Assembly (NCBI GenBank): GCA_902806575.1
Contig: CADCXD010000005.1
Coordinates: forward strand, 682,001-746,000
Length of the DNA stretch: 64,000 nt
Reading direction: 5' to 3'
From: Jackrogersella multiformis
Lineage: Eukaryota; Ascomycota; Sordariomycetes; Xylariales; Hypoxylaceae
Position 1 is the first letter of the stretch; each line of letters starts with the position of its first letter. Below, in pieces: positions 23,101 through 35,493 of the stretch. The position numbers and the translations under genes were made by a program. Under the pieces are notes generated by a model that ran no database searches, was not told where the DNA came from, and was given only the letters and a program-made list of their open reading frames with translations.

Positions 23101-23228
23101 ACATCCGTTAACACATAGCTCGTCATTAGAATTCGTAATTTTCAGACGTCTAGGCTCGCTGTTGATCACGTGCAGCCGGTTCCTAAGAAGAGCTAGTTAT
23201 AATAGGCATAGTAGCCCATAATTCGGCG
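14137..23228. other. 9-kb gene desert with dispersed palindromes
   Basis: No reading frame here shows a recognisable domain, splice pattern or codon bias. The stretch carries many copies of TACCTAGGTA and (TAGG)2-3 (for example near 15130, 15248, 15937, 16046, 16690, 17337, 20344, 20586 and 21279). It also carries an inverted repeat at 16263-16622. It probably consists of decayed mobile DNA. The far left part (14137 to about 14600) is the zinc transporter promoter, and the far right part is the beta-glucosidase promoter. Confidence 0.6.
16263..16622. repeat. inverted repeat, about 22-bp arms 315 bp apart
   Basis: ATCGGAACGCTTAAAGTGAT continuing TG at 16263-16284 is matched on the opposite strand by 16600-16622, with one substitution and one single-base gap. 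The intervening DNA is AT-rich. This could be a fragment of an inverted-repeat transposon; no transposase motif is readable. Confidence 0.55.
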
Positions 23229-26200
23229 ATGGAGCATATCGACGATACACAGTTCGATGGGGTGGACCCGAGCGCCTCTCCTTTCGAGAGTGTCGATAGC
23301 AACACAACCCCAGATACCGAATTCTCCCCTCCCGGCAGCCCGATTCCAAAATCTGCCATCCCTAGAGATTGCCGATTACTTGCGAGAGAGAAGCTAGCTC
23401 AGTTGACCATTGAAGAGAAAGTATGTAGCCAGAAGGATTAAACGTGCGTAGATTACTTGCTGACTCGTTAAGGCTTCACTTCTTACGGCAGCGGATTTCT
23501 GGAGGACGAAATCGATACCCTCCAAAGGCATCCCGGCTACCAAGACGAGTGATGGCCCCAACGGTGCTCGAGGTGGCATCTTCGTCGGGGGTACCAAGGT
23601 CAGTAGCGAAGGTTGGGTTCTATGAACCTTCTTGTTAACCCTTTTTGCGTAGGCAGCTTTATTCCCCTGTGGCATCTCGCTGGCGGCCACATGGAACAAA
23701 GATCTCCTATACACAGTTGGACAACACTTAGCAGACGAAGCCAAGGCTAGATCCGCCAATGTGCTCCTCGCACCTACGGTTTGCATGCATCGCCACCCCC
23801 TAGGCGGCCGAAATTTCGAGTCATTTTCGGAAGACCCACTCCTTACCGGCAAGCTCGCCTCGAAGTATATCCAAGGGCTTCAGTCTAAAGGAGTTGCTGC
23901 GACCATTAAGCGTTCGCGTCACCCGCTTGTTAAAATTTAAATCATCAGCTAATATTTACGTAGATTTTGTGGCAAATGAGCAGGAAACTAATCGGCTTAC
24001 CGTCGACTCGTTGGTGGCAGAACGACCCCTAAGGGAATTATACCTTAAACCATTCGAGATCGCCATACGAGAAGCGAACCCCTGGGCCGTCATGTCGTCC
24101 TATAATCTGGTCAACGGGACCCATGCCGACATGAATACTCACACGCTCAAAGACATCCTTCGAGGAGAATGGGGTTATAACGGGTAGGTCACAAATCACC
24201 TTTTAAGCATGTCATAGACAATTAACGATTACATCTCAGCACCGTCATGTCTGATTGGGGCGGTGTCAATTCGACCGTCGAATCGATAAAAGCTGGATGC
24301 GATATAGAATTTCCCTTCTCGTCCAAGTGGCGCTTCGAGAAAATTTTGAAAGCTATGGAGGAGGGTCGACTAACGAGGGACGAAATCGATACTGCGGCAG
24401 AGAATGTTTTGACCCTCGTAGAACGCACAAAAGGAGACGACATGTCGGCCGAGGAAGCCGAATGCGAGGACAACCGAGAGGAGACGAGAGTGTTGATCCG
24501 GGAGCTGGGGGCCGAGGGTCTGACTTTATTAAAGAACGATGGCCAGATTCTACCGCTCGACCCTAAGACTACCAAGGTCGCCGTTATTGGCCCGAACGCC
24601 AACCGGGCTATCGCCGGCGGCGGTGGCAGCGCTAGTCTTAACCCATACTACAATACACTCCCACTGGATAGCATCAGAGCAACCGCGCAACAGGAAGTCG
24701 TATACGCCCAGGGATGCCATATCCATAAATGGCTACCAGTCGCCTCGCCTTTTTGCACCGATAAGTCGGGCGAGCAAGGCGTCACTCTCGAATGGTTTAG
24801 CGGGGATAAGTTTCAGGGCGACATAGCTGTCACGCAGAGAAGAACGAACACGGATCTTTTCTTATGGGACTCTGCGCCGCTAGCTCAACTCGGCCCGGAA
24901 TGGTCAGCTATTGCAACAACTTATATAACATCGACGACCACCGGAAAGCACACGATCAGCTTTATGAGCGTTGGCCCTGGAAAGCTTTACGTAGACGGAA
25001 AGTTATCTCTTGATCTCTGGGATTGGACGGAAGAAGGCGAGGCGATGTTTGATGGCTCAATAGACTACATGGTCGACGTAGAGATGCAAGCTGGCAGGCC
25101 AGTCGAGATAAAGGTAGAGATGACGAACGAACTTCGACCAGTCGCTAAGCAGAAGGTCTTCAACATGACGCACAAGTATGGTGGCTGCCGCATCGGGTTT
25201 AAGGAAGAAGACCAGGTCGACTATCTTCAGCAAGCTGTGGATGCGGCAAGAGAATCTGACGTTGCTGTCGTGATAGTCGGACTCGATGCCGAGTGGGAAT
25301 CTGAGGGTTACGACAGGAAGACTATGGATCTTCCTTCTGATGGAAGTCAGGATCGATTGATCGAAGCTGTCGTGAAGGCTAACCCACGAACGGTTGTGGT
25401 CAATCAGTCCGGATCACCGGTTACCATGCCGTGGGCGGACAGAGTACCGACCATCATTCAAGCCTGGTACCAAGGCCAAGAAGCCGGAAATGCACTGGCA
25501 GATGTTTTGTTTGGCCTGCGGAATCCTAGTGGCAAACTCCCAGTAAGTCGCAGGGCTGTAGATGTTCGAATTGCCTACATCAGCTAATAATGATAGACAA
25601 CCTTCCCTCGACGGCTCGAGGATACTCCTGCATATCATAACTGGCCCGGCGAAAATTTGCGCGTCCTATACGGCGAAGGCCTGTATATCGGATACAGGCA
25701 TTATGATCGTGCGAACATCCCGCCCCTGTTCCCATTCGGTCACGGCCTCTCATACACGACATTCGAGTACGGCCGGCCGTCGCTCAGCCGGAAGACGCTG
25801 ACGGAGTCGGCACCAATCCATCTGATCATGGCGATCACCAACACCGGCAAGGTCGCCGGCTCGGAGATTATTCAGATATACGTCAGAGACGACAAGTCAA
25901 AGCTGCCTCGGCCCCAAAAGGAGTTGGTAGCTTTCGAGAAGGTATGGCTAGCACCGGAAGAGACCAAGCACATCATTGTTCCGCTGGACAAGTATGCAGT
26001 AGGATACTATGATGACTCGATACCGGCGTGGATCGCGGAGGAGGGAACTTTCAAAGTCCTGATAGGGGCGTCGGCGACTGATATCAGGTGAGCAACCCCC
26101 ACTCCCACTCCTCGCTTAACGCTCGTCTCCGCTACGACCTACCTATCTTGATGATTTAGACTGACAATCACCGCCACTAACCTAGGCATTCTGTTCCTTT

Positions 26201-26234
26201 TGACGTCAAGGAATCGTTCACTTGGACATTTTAG
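23229..26234 (+). CDS. GH3 beta-glucosidase with PA14 domain
   Basis: Seven exons: 23229-23420, 23473-23598, 23653-23911, 23964-24183, 24240-25542, 25597-26087 and 26186-26234, giving 879 residues in frame. The GH3 N-terminal barrel shows SDGPNGARG, GGRNFESFSEDP, KHFVANEQE and the nucleophile Asp271 in VMSDWGG. A PA14 insert occupies about residues 430-585. The C-terminal alpha/beta sandwich has GLDAEWESEGYDR and GKLPTTFP, and a fibronectin III-like end follows PLFPFGHGLSYTTF. There is no signal peptide, and about 50 acidic residues precede the barrel, so it is likely intracellular, hydrolysing cellobiose or other beta-glucosides after uptake. The fourth donor motif is a weak GTTCGC. The last intron has two candidate acceptors; the distal one gives the conserved ending KESFTWTF and is preferred. 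Confidence 0.92.
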
Positions 26235-27592
26235 TCCTGCTCTTTTCTAAGCATTAGTACCTAGCAACAACCTCAGCATACGTATCTTACCGGGTTCGCT
26301 CCTTACGCGCACCAGCAGGGGCGCTATTAGCCTGCATATGCTATGGATCTTCTTTTGGGTTTGATATCACGATTAGCGATTGGGCGTGTATGTAGGCATG
26401 ACTGGTATATTCCCCCGGATTATTGAGATTCCCGCCCGGAGCGCTCTTTGCCAAGAGCGGGTCCGGGCTCGCTGCAGCATAGTATAAGAGATATCCGATG
26501 ATTGGTACACTCTTTTTAATCACCAAGGCTCTATCTAGTCTTGGACAGGTAATCGCACACGAGTATAATTACTTCTCTGTCGAGGAGGGAGAGGGGGTGA
26601 ACTGTTTGTATTTACCACCACGTACGTGGCTTTTAAGCCCGTTTAATATATACGTGTAGTATCTTGTTCGTCAGTTGAAATGTGGACTTGGCGAGTAGAT
26701 TCGTTGCTTCGAGCTTTGGTTTACATAGTAGGTATAACCATAGCAAGCAAGCTGGGCTAGCAGGGACTTCCCTTAGACATCTAGACTCAAGATTCAGCCT
26801 TTCTAAGACTGTCTGTCTCTCCGTGCTTTGCATATTGCTATATTTCTTTATGCAGTGTTAAATTTAGGACAGGGGGATAGGAGGGCTGTATTGGCCGTTT
26901 GTTCCGATGTATGGTTACTTACCCCCTAAATAACTCGACCCCTTTCCGATAGAGTGTAACAGGCAACTAGAGAGTTTAAGGTCCTCGAACTTGTAAATAG
27001 AAATTGCCTCTGCGTCTTTTCATTGTAGTCCTTATATTGAATTGAGATGTAAGTAAAGAGTGAAGAGTTGCCCGAGTTTTGCTATAATTGCAGGTCGTAA
27101 TCGGATAAAAGCATAATGTACCTAATTAATCTACAAAATCGATTGCATTTTATCGGAGTCCGGCACCAATCTAGACCGTGCAAAAAAAGGAGACGCGTTA
27201 TAGTGGGGCGAAAATGAGTTGGCAGCTCCGACAGAAAAAATAAAATAAAGTTATAGCGTACCATTCTATGGTAACACTAGGTACCTAGCCTACACCACGT
27301 AAAGTTAGGAAGGATCTAGGTATTGTCTCCTCTTGCGATGCCCGTTCTTCAATTAATAGCAACTTAAAGTAGTAACCTAAAGTACCTAGCAACTTAATAC
27401 TTTATTTTATTTTCAACCCGCTCAAGTCCTAATATTTTTGTGAGGTCTTGAACTAACCTAACGTTTTCGAATCATCTTATTTGTTTACTTGCCTTCGAAC
27501 ATTCGCCGCCTAGAAAAAGCTGTATTTATACGCACGAGTCAGTAGTATATAAGCTACCTACCTACCTCCTATGGCTGCCCATCTCGAACGCC
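26235..27592. other. intergenic spacer, no gene seen
   Basis: About 1.35 kb between two plus-strand genes. It holds the 3' end of the GH3 gene and the promoter of the metallophosphoesterase gene, with TAGGTACCTAGC at about 27280 and CTACCTACCTACC just before the ATG. No tRNA or conserved reading frame was seen. Confidence 0.5.
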
Positions 27593-29837
27593 ATGGCGCC
27601 GCCTCATAGCAACGGCTACGGTTCTTACCAGTCGTCGGCCCTCCCCACCACCACCTCCTCCTCCTCCTACGACTATGGATATAGGAATAGTGGCGATTTT
27701 CAGTCTATCTGCGACGACATATATGCCGGCGCCAGAACCATGGCAGGGCAAGCATGGGGGTACACCAACGGACGAGGACGACATACTGCCTGGAGCTTAG
27801 CCATAAAGGGGGGGCAACAGATCAGGAGAAATATGTCCCGGCGGCGCCTCCTGAGCTTTCCGCATTTACTCGTCGTGTTCTGGATGCTGGTCATGCTCTG
27901 GGGAGAACGATGGATATTCGCAAGCCGAGTACGGAGTTGCGACTGGGACCATTGGGAGGATTGGGTAAGTTCCTTGCGCCTAAAGAAACCATAGGAGCTC
28001 CTCGTCTCGATTTAAGGATTAGAACAAAATATTGACACTCATTATTCAATTACAGCCCGCAGGAGTTACGCCACATCGACTGATATTCGTCGCTGATCCT
28101 CAGATTATCGATCCTCATTCATACCCCGGTCGCCCCTGGCCCATTAACCCCCTCACCTACGTTATAACCGATAACTACATGCGACGGTCGTATCGGCAAT
28201 TACAAAAGGTGTTACATCCAGACACCGTATTCTTTCTAGGAGATCTCTTCGACGGCGGAAGAGAATGGAGGACGGCGCACGATAACTTCGACGATCCCGA
28301 GTGGGCGAAGGGGCACCGACCGGCGGAAGAGGAGAAATACGTAAAAGAATGGCACAGGAAATACGGCCAGGACTTCTGGCTTCGGGAGTACGAGAGGTTC
28401 GGCAACATTTTCTACGATAGCTGGAACTTGGGGGGTGTTTTCCCAGGTCCGGGGCAGCGGGGAAGGAGACTCATCTCGAGTCTTCCCGGGAATCATGATT
28501 TAGGTTTCGGTGCTGAGGTGAAGGTTCCCGCGAGGCATCGATTCAGCGCATATTTTGGAGAGACGAACAGGGTCGACGTCATCGGAAACCACACTTTCGT
28601 GTCCGTGGATACCTTGTCTCTGAGCGCCGACACGTCCGGCGTGAAAGACAAAGTTGATTTGCAGCATATTTACGGACCAGCCCAGGAGTTCTTGAAAGAA
28701 GTGAAGGCAGCGAAGCGAAGGGCTGTTGAGAGGGAGTTGCGGTTCTGGAGGGGAGAAGTGGAAGATCTAGCTTTCCCACAGAAGGTCGAGGAACTCATCT
28801 CCGCAGACTTTAGCAACCCGCCGACGCTGGACCATGGAAAGGACGCGCCAGATTTCCCGACGATTCTGTTGACGCACGTACCGCTGTATCGAAACCCGGG
28901 AACGCCCTGCGGTCCGTTGCGAGAGCACTGGCCTCCAGCGAAACCGCCAAGGGGACAGACGACACCAGTGATTCCAGACCATCGAAATGCCATCAGCGTC
29001 TCAGGCGGATATCAGTATCAGAATGTCTTAGATAGGGAGGATTCGCTGAATCTACTCAAGAGCATCGGTAACGTCAAACACGCCTTCTCGGGAGACGACC
29101 ACGATTATTGCGAGATTTTGCACTCGCCCGATCAGGAAAACGTCCACGAAATCACGGTCAAAAGCATCAGTATGGCCATGGGAGTGCCGACGCCGGGCTT
29201 CCAGATGGTTTCTCTGTACAATCCGATCGACGACCAAGGAAATCCGATTCCGGGGTCGCCGAAGGCTACGTTACAGACTCATCTCTGCCTACTTCCACAA
29301 CAACTGTCTACATACATGACCTATGCTGTATTAGGAGTCTTAAGTGTAGTAATACTAATAGCACGAGCCTTCCTTGTCCCGGCTCTTAACCTACAACATT
29401 TCGCACTAGATCCCATTCAAACTGCGTCGTCGGCAATGCTCCCGATTTTCAAGGCGAAGGCGGAAAACGACGAAGGCGCTTATGTCGGGAAGTCAGGCTC
29501 CCCTTGGACGTCGTCGACCAAATTCCCATCGGTCCGCACGTCGTCTACGCGGACGCGTGGCCAGTCCATTACGAATGGACTAAGCCCGCAAGCCCGCGCC
29601 GTGTCACCCAACCACAAGGGCAAGGCGAGCCCAGGGAAGTGGGGATGGGGTCAGAATAAAGGCCCGAGAATCGAGATCAGGAGGGATTCGTACTATGACG
29701 ACAAAGAACGTTCCTGGAAACCAGCGTCGCGCCCCAGGAGTAAAGCAAGCCTGGTCGGCACGGAAATATGGACGACAATCTGGAGGTTAGTCTGGATGGT
29801 GCTGCTGTTCTTCGTTTACCTCACGTATAAGGGGTGA
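27593..29837 (+). CDS. ER metallophosphoesterase, Ted1/Cdc1 family
   Basis: Two exons, 27593-27964 and 28056-29837, separated by a 91-nt intron, encode 717 residues. A Ser/Tyr/Gly-rich cytosolic N-terminus leads into a membrane segment (FPHLLVVFWMLVMLW, about residues 89-103). The lumenal calcineurin-type phosphoesterase then shows, in order, FVADPQIID, FFLGDLFDGGREW, SLPGNHDLGFG, LLTHVPLYR and FSGDDHDYCE, which are all metal-ligand blocks. Two more membrane segments follow (YAVLGVLSVVILIARAFLV and the C-terminal WRLVWMVLLFFVYL). The YMRRSYRQLQKVLHPDTVFFLGD stretch is typical of Cdc1/Ted1/PGAP5 proteins. These remove ethanolamine phosphate from the GPI glycan so that GPI proteins leave the ER. 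The Ted1 versus Cdc1 choice is not certain. Confidence 0.88.
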
Positions 29838-32701
29838 GCGGCGGCGCAGGTCGACTACGGAATGAGCTCAACCGCATGTATAATTTCGGGGGCATCTGGG
29901 CAGGAACGAAATGAAAGGGAACCGGGTCATCTAGGCATTTCCATACCATAGGCAGGGCGACGAGAAAAGGAGCCCGCGGTGCTGTTCCTAATGCTGCCTG
30001 TTTATGGCAATAACGTGGCAACGGCTGGTACCTAATCGAAACGATCCTTTTTGTAGCTACCTAGGAAATGTAGGGCCACCGAAAAGGAACAAAACGGCCG
30101 GCCTGAAAGCCAGATGGGAACTTAGTCGGCCGAGTAATAGGGAATAACTATATTCGCTTCGTGAGGCCCGGACGGGGGCCCGGCACGGGGTGGAGTTGAA
30201 CGGGTCCGCTATGTATAATATCAACCAACCTCTAGGTACCTAGGTACTTCCCTACATACCTAGGCGGGCATAGGCAACGCGCATGTGTATATATATATCT
30301 TATTCATGCCTTACACCGTGCGTAATTACACCAATGCTACGGCGGCGACGAGGGACTGGGCGGGCGTTGGTTTGTCAATATACACCGATTTTACTCGTCT
30401 GATTATTATTATTATTTCTATAATATTTGCGGCACTAACTCCGACAAGGGCCGTACTTATTCCCTAATCGCTTCTATGCGCGAGATCGCACGGCGGTTTG
30501 GCGAACCCGGACCCGGGTCTTGAAGGTAATTTGGAGGTAACATTGGTATAGGGAGTTGTATAGTTGAGAAGCAACCTTGGGTATATCTAAGATATTGGTC
30601 CTATAAATTACCCACCTACCGTTAAACTAACTTGTAATTCGGTAGGTAATTTGGCTAGCAGTAACACGAATCGCACATGCAAATCGACTTAACCTCCATG
30701 CCCTAGGTATTTACCTATTTACCTAGGTAGCTGCCCTCTCACCAGCCAGCCTACCTAAGTAGCTAAGAGGTAGGTATACACAAGCAAACAATCAATCAAT
30801 CAACTAACCAACCCCGGCATCATCATCGGTCAGACCGCGGGAGTAGCTCGGCCCCCTTACCTGCGCTACCGCATGCACCCCGTTACCCCATACACCTCTC
30901 CGCCTATCTAGCTGCCTAGGTCTTCCCAGCTCAAACATAGCTAGGTAGGCTAGGTAGCTTAACTAGCCCGAATGACGCACGCTTCCCCAGCTTCAGCCTC
31001 TCGGCTTGTGGGTTTATAGTTGTTCTCTGTTACTAGGTAGCGACTAGTACTTATATGACAACCTACATACCTAGATATCTGTATGTATGATGTAGGTAGG
31101 GAGGTAGGTACCTAGGTAGGTATGCATATCGCACTATAGCTCGCGCGTGATCCCCGCACCACCGGCCTCTCACCTGGCTACCTGACATCACCACCAGACC
31201 ACCTGGCTAGCCACCTATGAGCTGCGCTTCTGTGTGCACTAGGCAGTCGCTATATAGATAGGTAAGCAGTATAAGTAAGCAGTATAAGTTGGAGTATAGG
31301 TCGGGCCATACATGCTACGTTAGATTAGGTCAGGTTAGGTTAGGGCAGATTAAGGGGCGGCCTTCGTATATACATCCATCTATACCTTAGGTACATATAC
31401 CCATACCACACCATGCACCGCCTTAGGTACCTAGGTAGGTATGATATAAATCCGGGGTCCGGGGTCCGGGGTATGGGGATCTGGGGAAACAAGCTTGACC
31501 CAGGGCGCCACGCAAGGAGTCTTTCCTACTTACCCGGGTACGTAGAGCCCACCCACTGTACAAGCAAGTACCTAAGCAAACAGACAGGCATGCGTGTGCG
31601 TCTATCCAGGTATCTATCTACCTATCCATGGGCTATCTGTGTACCTACCTGATATACAAGCAGATAGATACGTCAGTATCTATATCTACCTCTACCTCTA
31701 CCTCCACGAGACAGCAAACCCAAAGACGGCAAATCCGACACCTCGCCAGGAAGCACTACCGGCGTGCATAGTGCACGCGGCAAAGATTCCAGAGCTAATG
31801 TATCGCTTATGCTTATGCTTACGAATGGGAACGACTGGAACCGGCAGCGTCTATGGATTCGCTTATGAGGTGCGGGACCGTAGATATGTATACCTAATAT
31901 ATATATACAATATGTGTGTGTGTATGTATATGTATTAGAATAGACAACGTTTAAGACGGGACGAGGCGGGAAGGGTTTATAAAGTATAGTAGCGTGTGCA
32001 TTTCATATCATATCATTTGATTTAATTTCATATTATTTCATTTCTCTTAGTCACAAAGCCAGTCGCCAAGTCGCCAAGCATGCAGGACCGCTACGCGGAA
32101 ATTTGAACATTTGAACATTTGAACATTTTTGATTTGCCAGGAGCGGCGGGCAGGTAGACCGACACGACCGCCTATCTATCCTCGCCGCGATACAACAAAA
32201 AACAGTCAGGATCTTCCCCTCGAGGCCTGGTGGTGCAGCGAAGATCCGGTGCTGCTACAGCATAGTGGCGGCGGCGGCGGCGGCGCGGATAATGAAGAGC
32301 TCCTGTGCTGTGTAGAAAGGGGGTAACCTATACGGCCCCCGGGGTGACACGCCTCGTGCCCTCTTTTGAGGCGATCGCCGTCTGCGTCCAATAGTGTGAA
32401 CCGGTATTGCTGTCCCTATGTCATGTCACCTGATCGAAGATGATGCCGCCCAATGGTGCCGCTATCGCCAAACCGAAAGTCGCCGTAATCCCAGAATCCA
32501 ATTGCGAATCATTTCCCCCATGGTCCTAGTTCCCCGTTGCCGTAAACTCCGTCGCGTTGAACTCCTACGCTGATATATCCCATATGACGCCAAAGAACAG
32601 AAAACCTTAAAACGCCTCCTTTTCTGGGGCCAAGGTAGCAATGGACAAGACAAGATAGGGGCGGTCGTGTTGCGACGGTCGGTAAGTAACAGATCCGGGC
32701 T
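29838..32701. other. intergenic region rich in CCTAGGTA and simple repeats
   Basis: About 2.9 kb between two 3' ends, so no promoter is expected here. Many TACCTAGGTA copies cluster at 30230-31440. TCCGGGG is repeated three times near 31450, GAACATTT three times near 32105, and TG/TA runs occur near 31900. No gene was recognised. Confidence 0.55.
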
Positions 32702-34617
32702 TCAGTAGCTAAAGTCGACGTTACTCATACCCATCTCGCTTATTATCTTATCCTCTTCCGACTGGGTCTCGCTAGGGTTAGACTCCGTATGTATCGTCTG
32801 TACACTATCGCCGCTAGTAGTCGTAGTAGTCCGGGACGCTTGTAATTCGTGATCCGGCGGAGGGACACCGCTTTCTGCGAATCCTTCATCGCGTATTTGT
32901 TGGAAACTCCAACTCGGCTCGAAGTTCTTGCTCTTCCAAGCAAAGGGGACACGCTCGTACATCTCGTCGATCTGCTCCAGGCTGATTTTACTAGTCTCGT
33001 AAATCATGCCGTATACGAAGATGGCGGCAAGAATACAGAAAGCACCCCACACGTAGAACACCTTAGCCCCCAGCGCGGCATAACCAGTACCCTCCTCTAC
33101 CATAAACGGCGTACCGTAGGCGATTCCAAAGTTCAGTAACCAGTTAGATGCCGTCGAGATTGACATAGATTTCGCGCGGATCTTAAGGGGGTATATTTCC
33201 GAAGTAACGACCCAGGCGACCGGGCCCCACGAAGCTGCGTAGAAGAAAACGAATAGGGAGACGAAGACGATGAGAAGCTTGGCTACCAAGGAACTCTGCG
33301 AATCGCTCGCGAGGGTGGAGAAGATCGCGATTACTAGTTGGCAACACGCCATGCCCAGCGCACCGACGATCAGTAATTTCCGACGGCCCCAGGTTTCTAC
33401 CACGAACAGTCCAGGAAATGTCGAGATGACGTTGATGACATTCATTACGAGGGAGATCAAGAAAGGATCCGAAACACCGGCGCTAGTGAAGAAGGTAGTT
33501 CCGTAATACATGATGAAGTTTATCCCGGTCAGCTGCTGCAACATCTGAAGACCGCAGCCGGTCAAGGTTCGGCGGCCGAGATGGGGTGATCCGGTGAAGA
33601 TGTCGCGGTAGGACGCGGGTCCCAGCGCAAGTTCGTACTCGTGGTTCGCTTCGATTTCGGCAAGTTCCTCGACGAGGGCAGGATGGGTTATATCGAGACG
33701 ACGGAGACGGCTAAGAGCTAGACTGGCAGCGTGCTTGTCGCCGCACATGATGAGGAATCGAGGAGTTTCGGGTAGGACGAGGAGACCAAGGCAGAGTACA
33801 CATGCCCACGTGAGCTGAAGGCCCATGGGAATCCGATACGCGGCCGGGCCGTCGAGGTTTTGAGTTATGAGATTCACGATAGATGCCGCCAATAAACCAA
33901 ATGTTATAGAAAGTTGATATGCGCAAACCAACGTACCGCGAATCCATTTCGGGGCCATCTCAGATTGGTATAAAGGAACAAGGACGGATACGGATCCAAC
34001 ACCAACACCAGCAAAGAACCTATATATCACCGTCGTCGTCGTCAGCAAATACAACCCCACGTATTATTTCGAAGTAATCAAACGGTGTAGGCATACCTTC
34101 CCGCCAACAGCATCGGAATAGCATCGGCGCAGACCTGAAATATGACACCAAAACAGAAGACGCAAACAGAACCAATAATCGATATTCGACGACCCATCCA
34201 ATCACCCAGGGGGGCTGCCATAAGCGCACCAGCGACGGTGCCGGCACTCAGAATGGCAACGATGATGGAAATCTGAGAGGGTGAGAGGTTTAATTGGCCG
34301 TTGTCGCTTCGGAAACCCGTGTTGAATTGACTCTTGAATGAACCCATAGCGAGAATACCGTTTATCGTGCTTCGAAAATTCATCAAGTTAGCATACCGCG
34401 CCGCTGCTTTGGATTACTCTTGGTTTTCATCCGACAAGTTTCACACTCGATCGGATAATATAGAAGAGGATCAGAGGGTAACGTCGTCGTCGTTTGCTCA
34501 CCCAGTATCGTATCCGAACAAGAGACCACCGGTTGCCACAAAGAGGCCGACCATGATGGCCGGTGCTGAAGAGCCGGCGACATTATCGGGTTTATGCCAG
34601 CCCATGGCTATCGCCAT
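32702..34617 (-). CDS. MFS sugar (hexose) transporter
   Basis: Three exons on the minus strand: 34502-34617, 34097-34369 and 32702-34019, giving 568 residues in frame. The protein starts MAIAMGWHKPDN and has about 12 membrane segments. The sugar-porter signatures are all present: GGLLFGYDTGTINGILAM in TM1, GDWMGRR between TM2 and TM3, RFFAGVGVGSVSVLVPLYQSE in TM4, PETPRFL after TM6, QQLTGINFIMYY in TM7, ETWGRR, and the YE....EQIDEMYE tail motif. The cytosolic C-terminus is Ser/Thr-rich (TTTTTSGDSVQT). These carriers import glucose or related sugars by proton symport. Substrate cannot be read from sequence. The first exon is short, and the first intron (132 nt) is longer than the second (77 nt). 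Confidence 0.92.
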
Positions 34618-34787
34618 GGTGATGGTGTTTCGACGTCAAACCAGCCGTATATCGATAATTACTTCGTTCGTTCGATGTTAACGCCGATGTTAATAAGGAA
34701 ACGGTTGGAGGTCGAAAAATGTGGTATCCCATTGATTAAGAGATACCTTTGGGGGGGATTAGGACGGACACACTGCCACTGTGGGTG

Positions 34788-34819
34788 GGAACTAGGAACT
34801 AGGAACTGGGAACTGGGAA
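34788..34819. repeat. 7-bp tandem repeat GGAACT(A/G)
   Basis: Four and a half units of GGAACTA/GGAACTG. It lies about 170 bp upstream of the sugar transporter ATG. A second array of TAATGGG units follows at 34881-34905. Confidence 0.7.
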
Positions 34820-35410
34820 TCGATAGAGGATTGAGGATAGAAGGATAGTGGGTAATGGTAGGTTTAATGGGTAGGCCGTTTAATGGGTAATGGGTAATGG
34901 GTAATAATAGAGTATGAGTTGCAGAGTGGAGAATAAAAGGGCAACGAAGGGAAAAGGCGGGAAAGAAGAACCACAAGAAGAACCAGAGGGTCAGCGATCA
35001 GCACGACACTAGCAGATTTAGGGGGGGTAGGGAAGGATCCAATGGGGAATCCAATGGGCGATGGGGGGAGATCCAATAGGGGATCAATGGGTGCACAAGA
35101 AAGAACGTGCGAGCGCCAAGGGTTCGATTCGTCTGATTGGTTTAAGGCTAGAGTGGGTAGTGCCTAAGCGAGTCCAGCCATGGGGTTGCGATTCGACGCC
35201 CCCCGGGGAGTTGCTGAACATTGAATTTGGCATTTCCACCTGGGCGTCTTGTCCTTTTACACGTACCCAGGTATCTATCTACCTTTACCTACCAGGAGGT
35301 ACCTAGGTACTATACATACATATGTACCTACATGTGGGTAGTAGAAATACATACCTATGTACATACATACCTCCTAGCTTTTATCGTGCTCTCGTTTTTT
35401 TCTGCAGGCC

Positions 35411-35493
35411 TTTCCAAGCCTAATCCAAGCATATCCAAGCCTTATCCAAGCCTTATCCAAGCCTACCAGGCCTCCCAGGCCTACCAGTCAAGA
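35411..35493. repeat. tandem array of about 10-11 bp CCAAGCC units
   Basis: Units such as TTATCCAAGCC are repeated about five times, then degenerate into TACCAGGCC/TCCCAGGCC. No gene overlaps it. Confidence 0.65.

Noticed and set aside
31321..31350. TTAGGT/TTAGGG-like stretch suggesting an interstitial telomere
   Set aside because: Only one exact TTAGGG unit; the rest is the degenerate TAGGT pattern common in these spacers.
35110..35140. GGTTCGATTC resembling a tRNA B box
   Set aside because: No matching A box, anticodon arm or acceptor stem could be folded around it.
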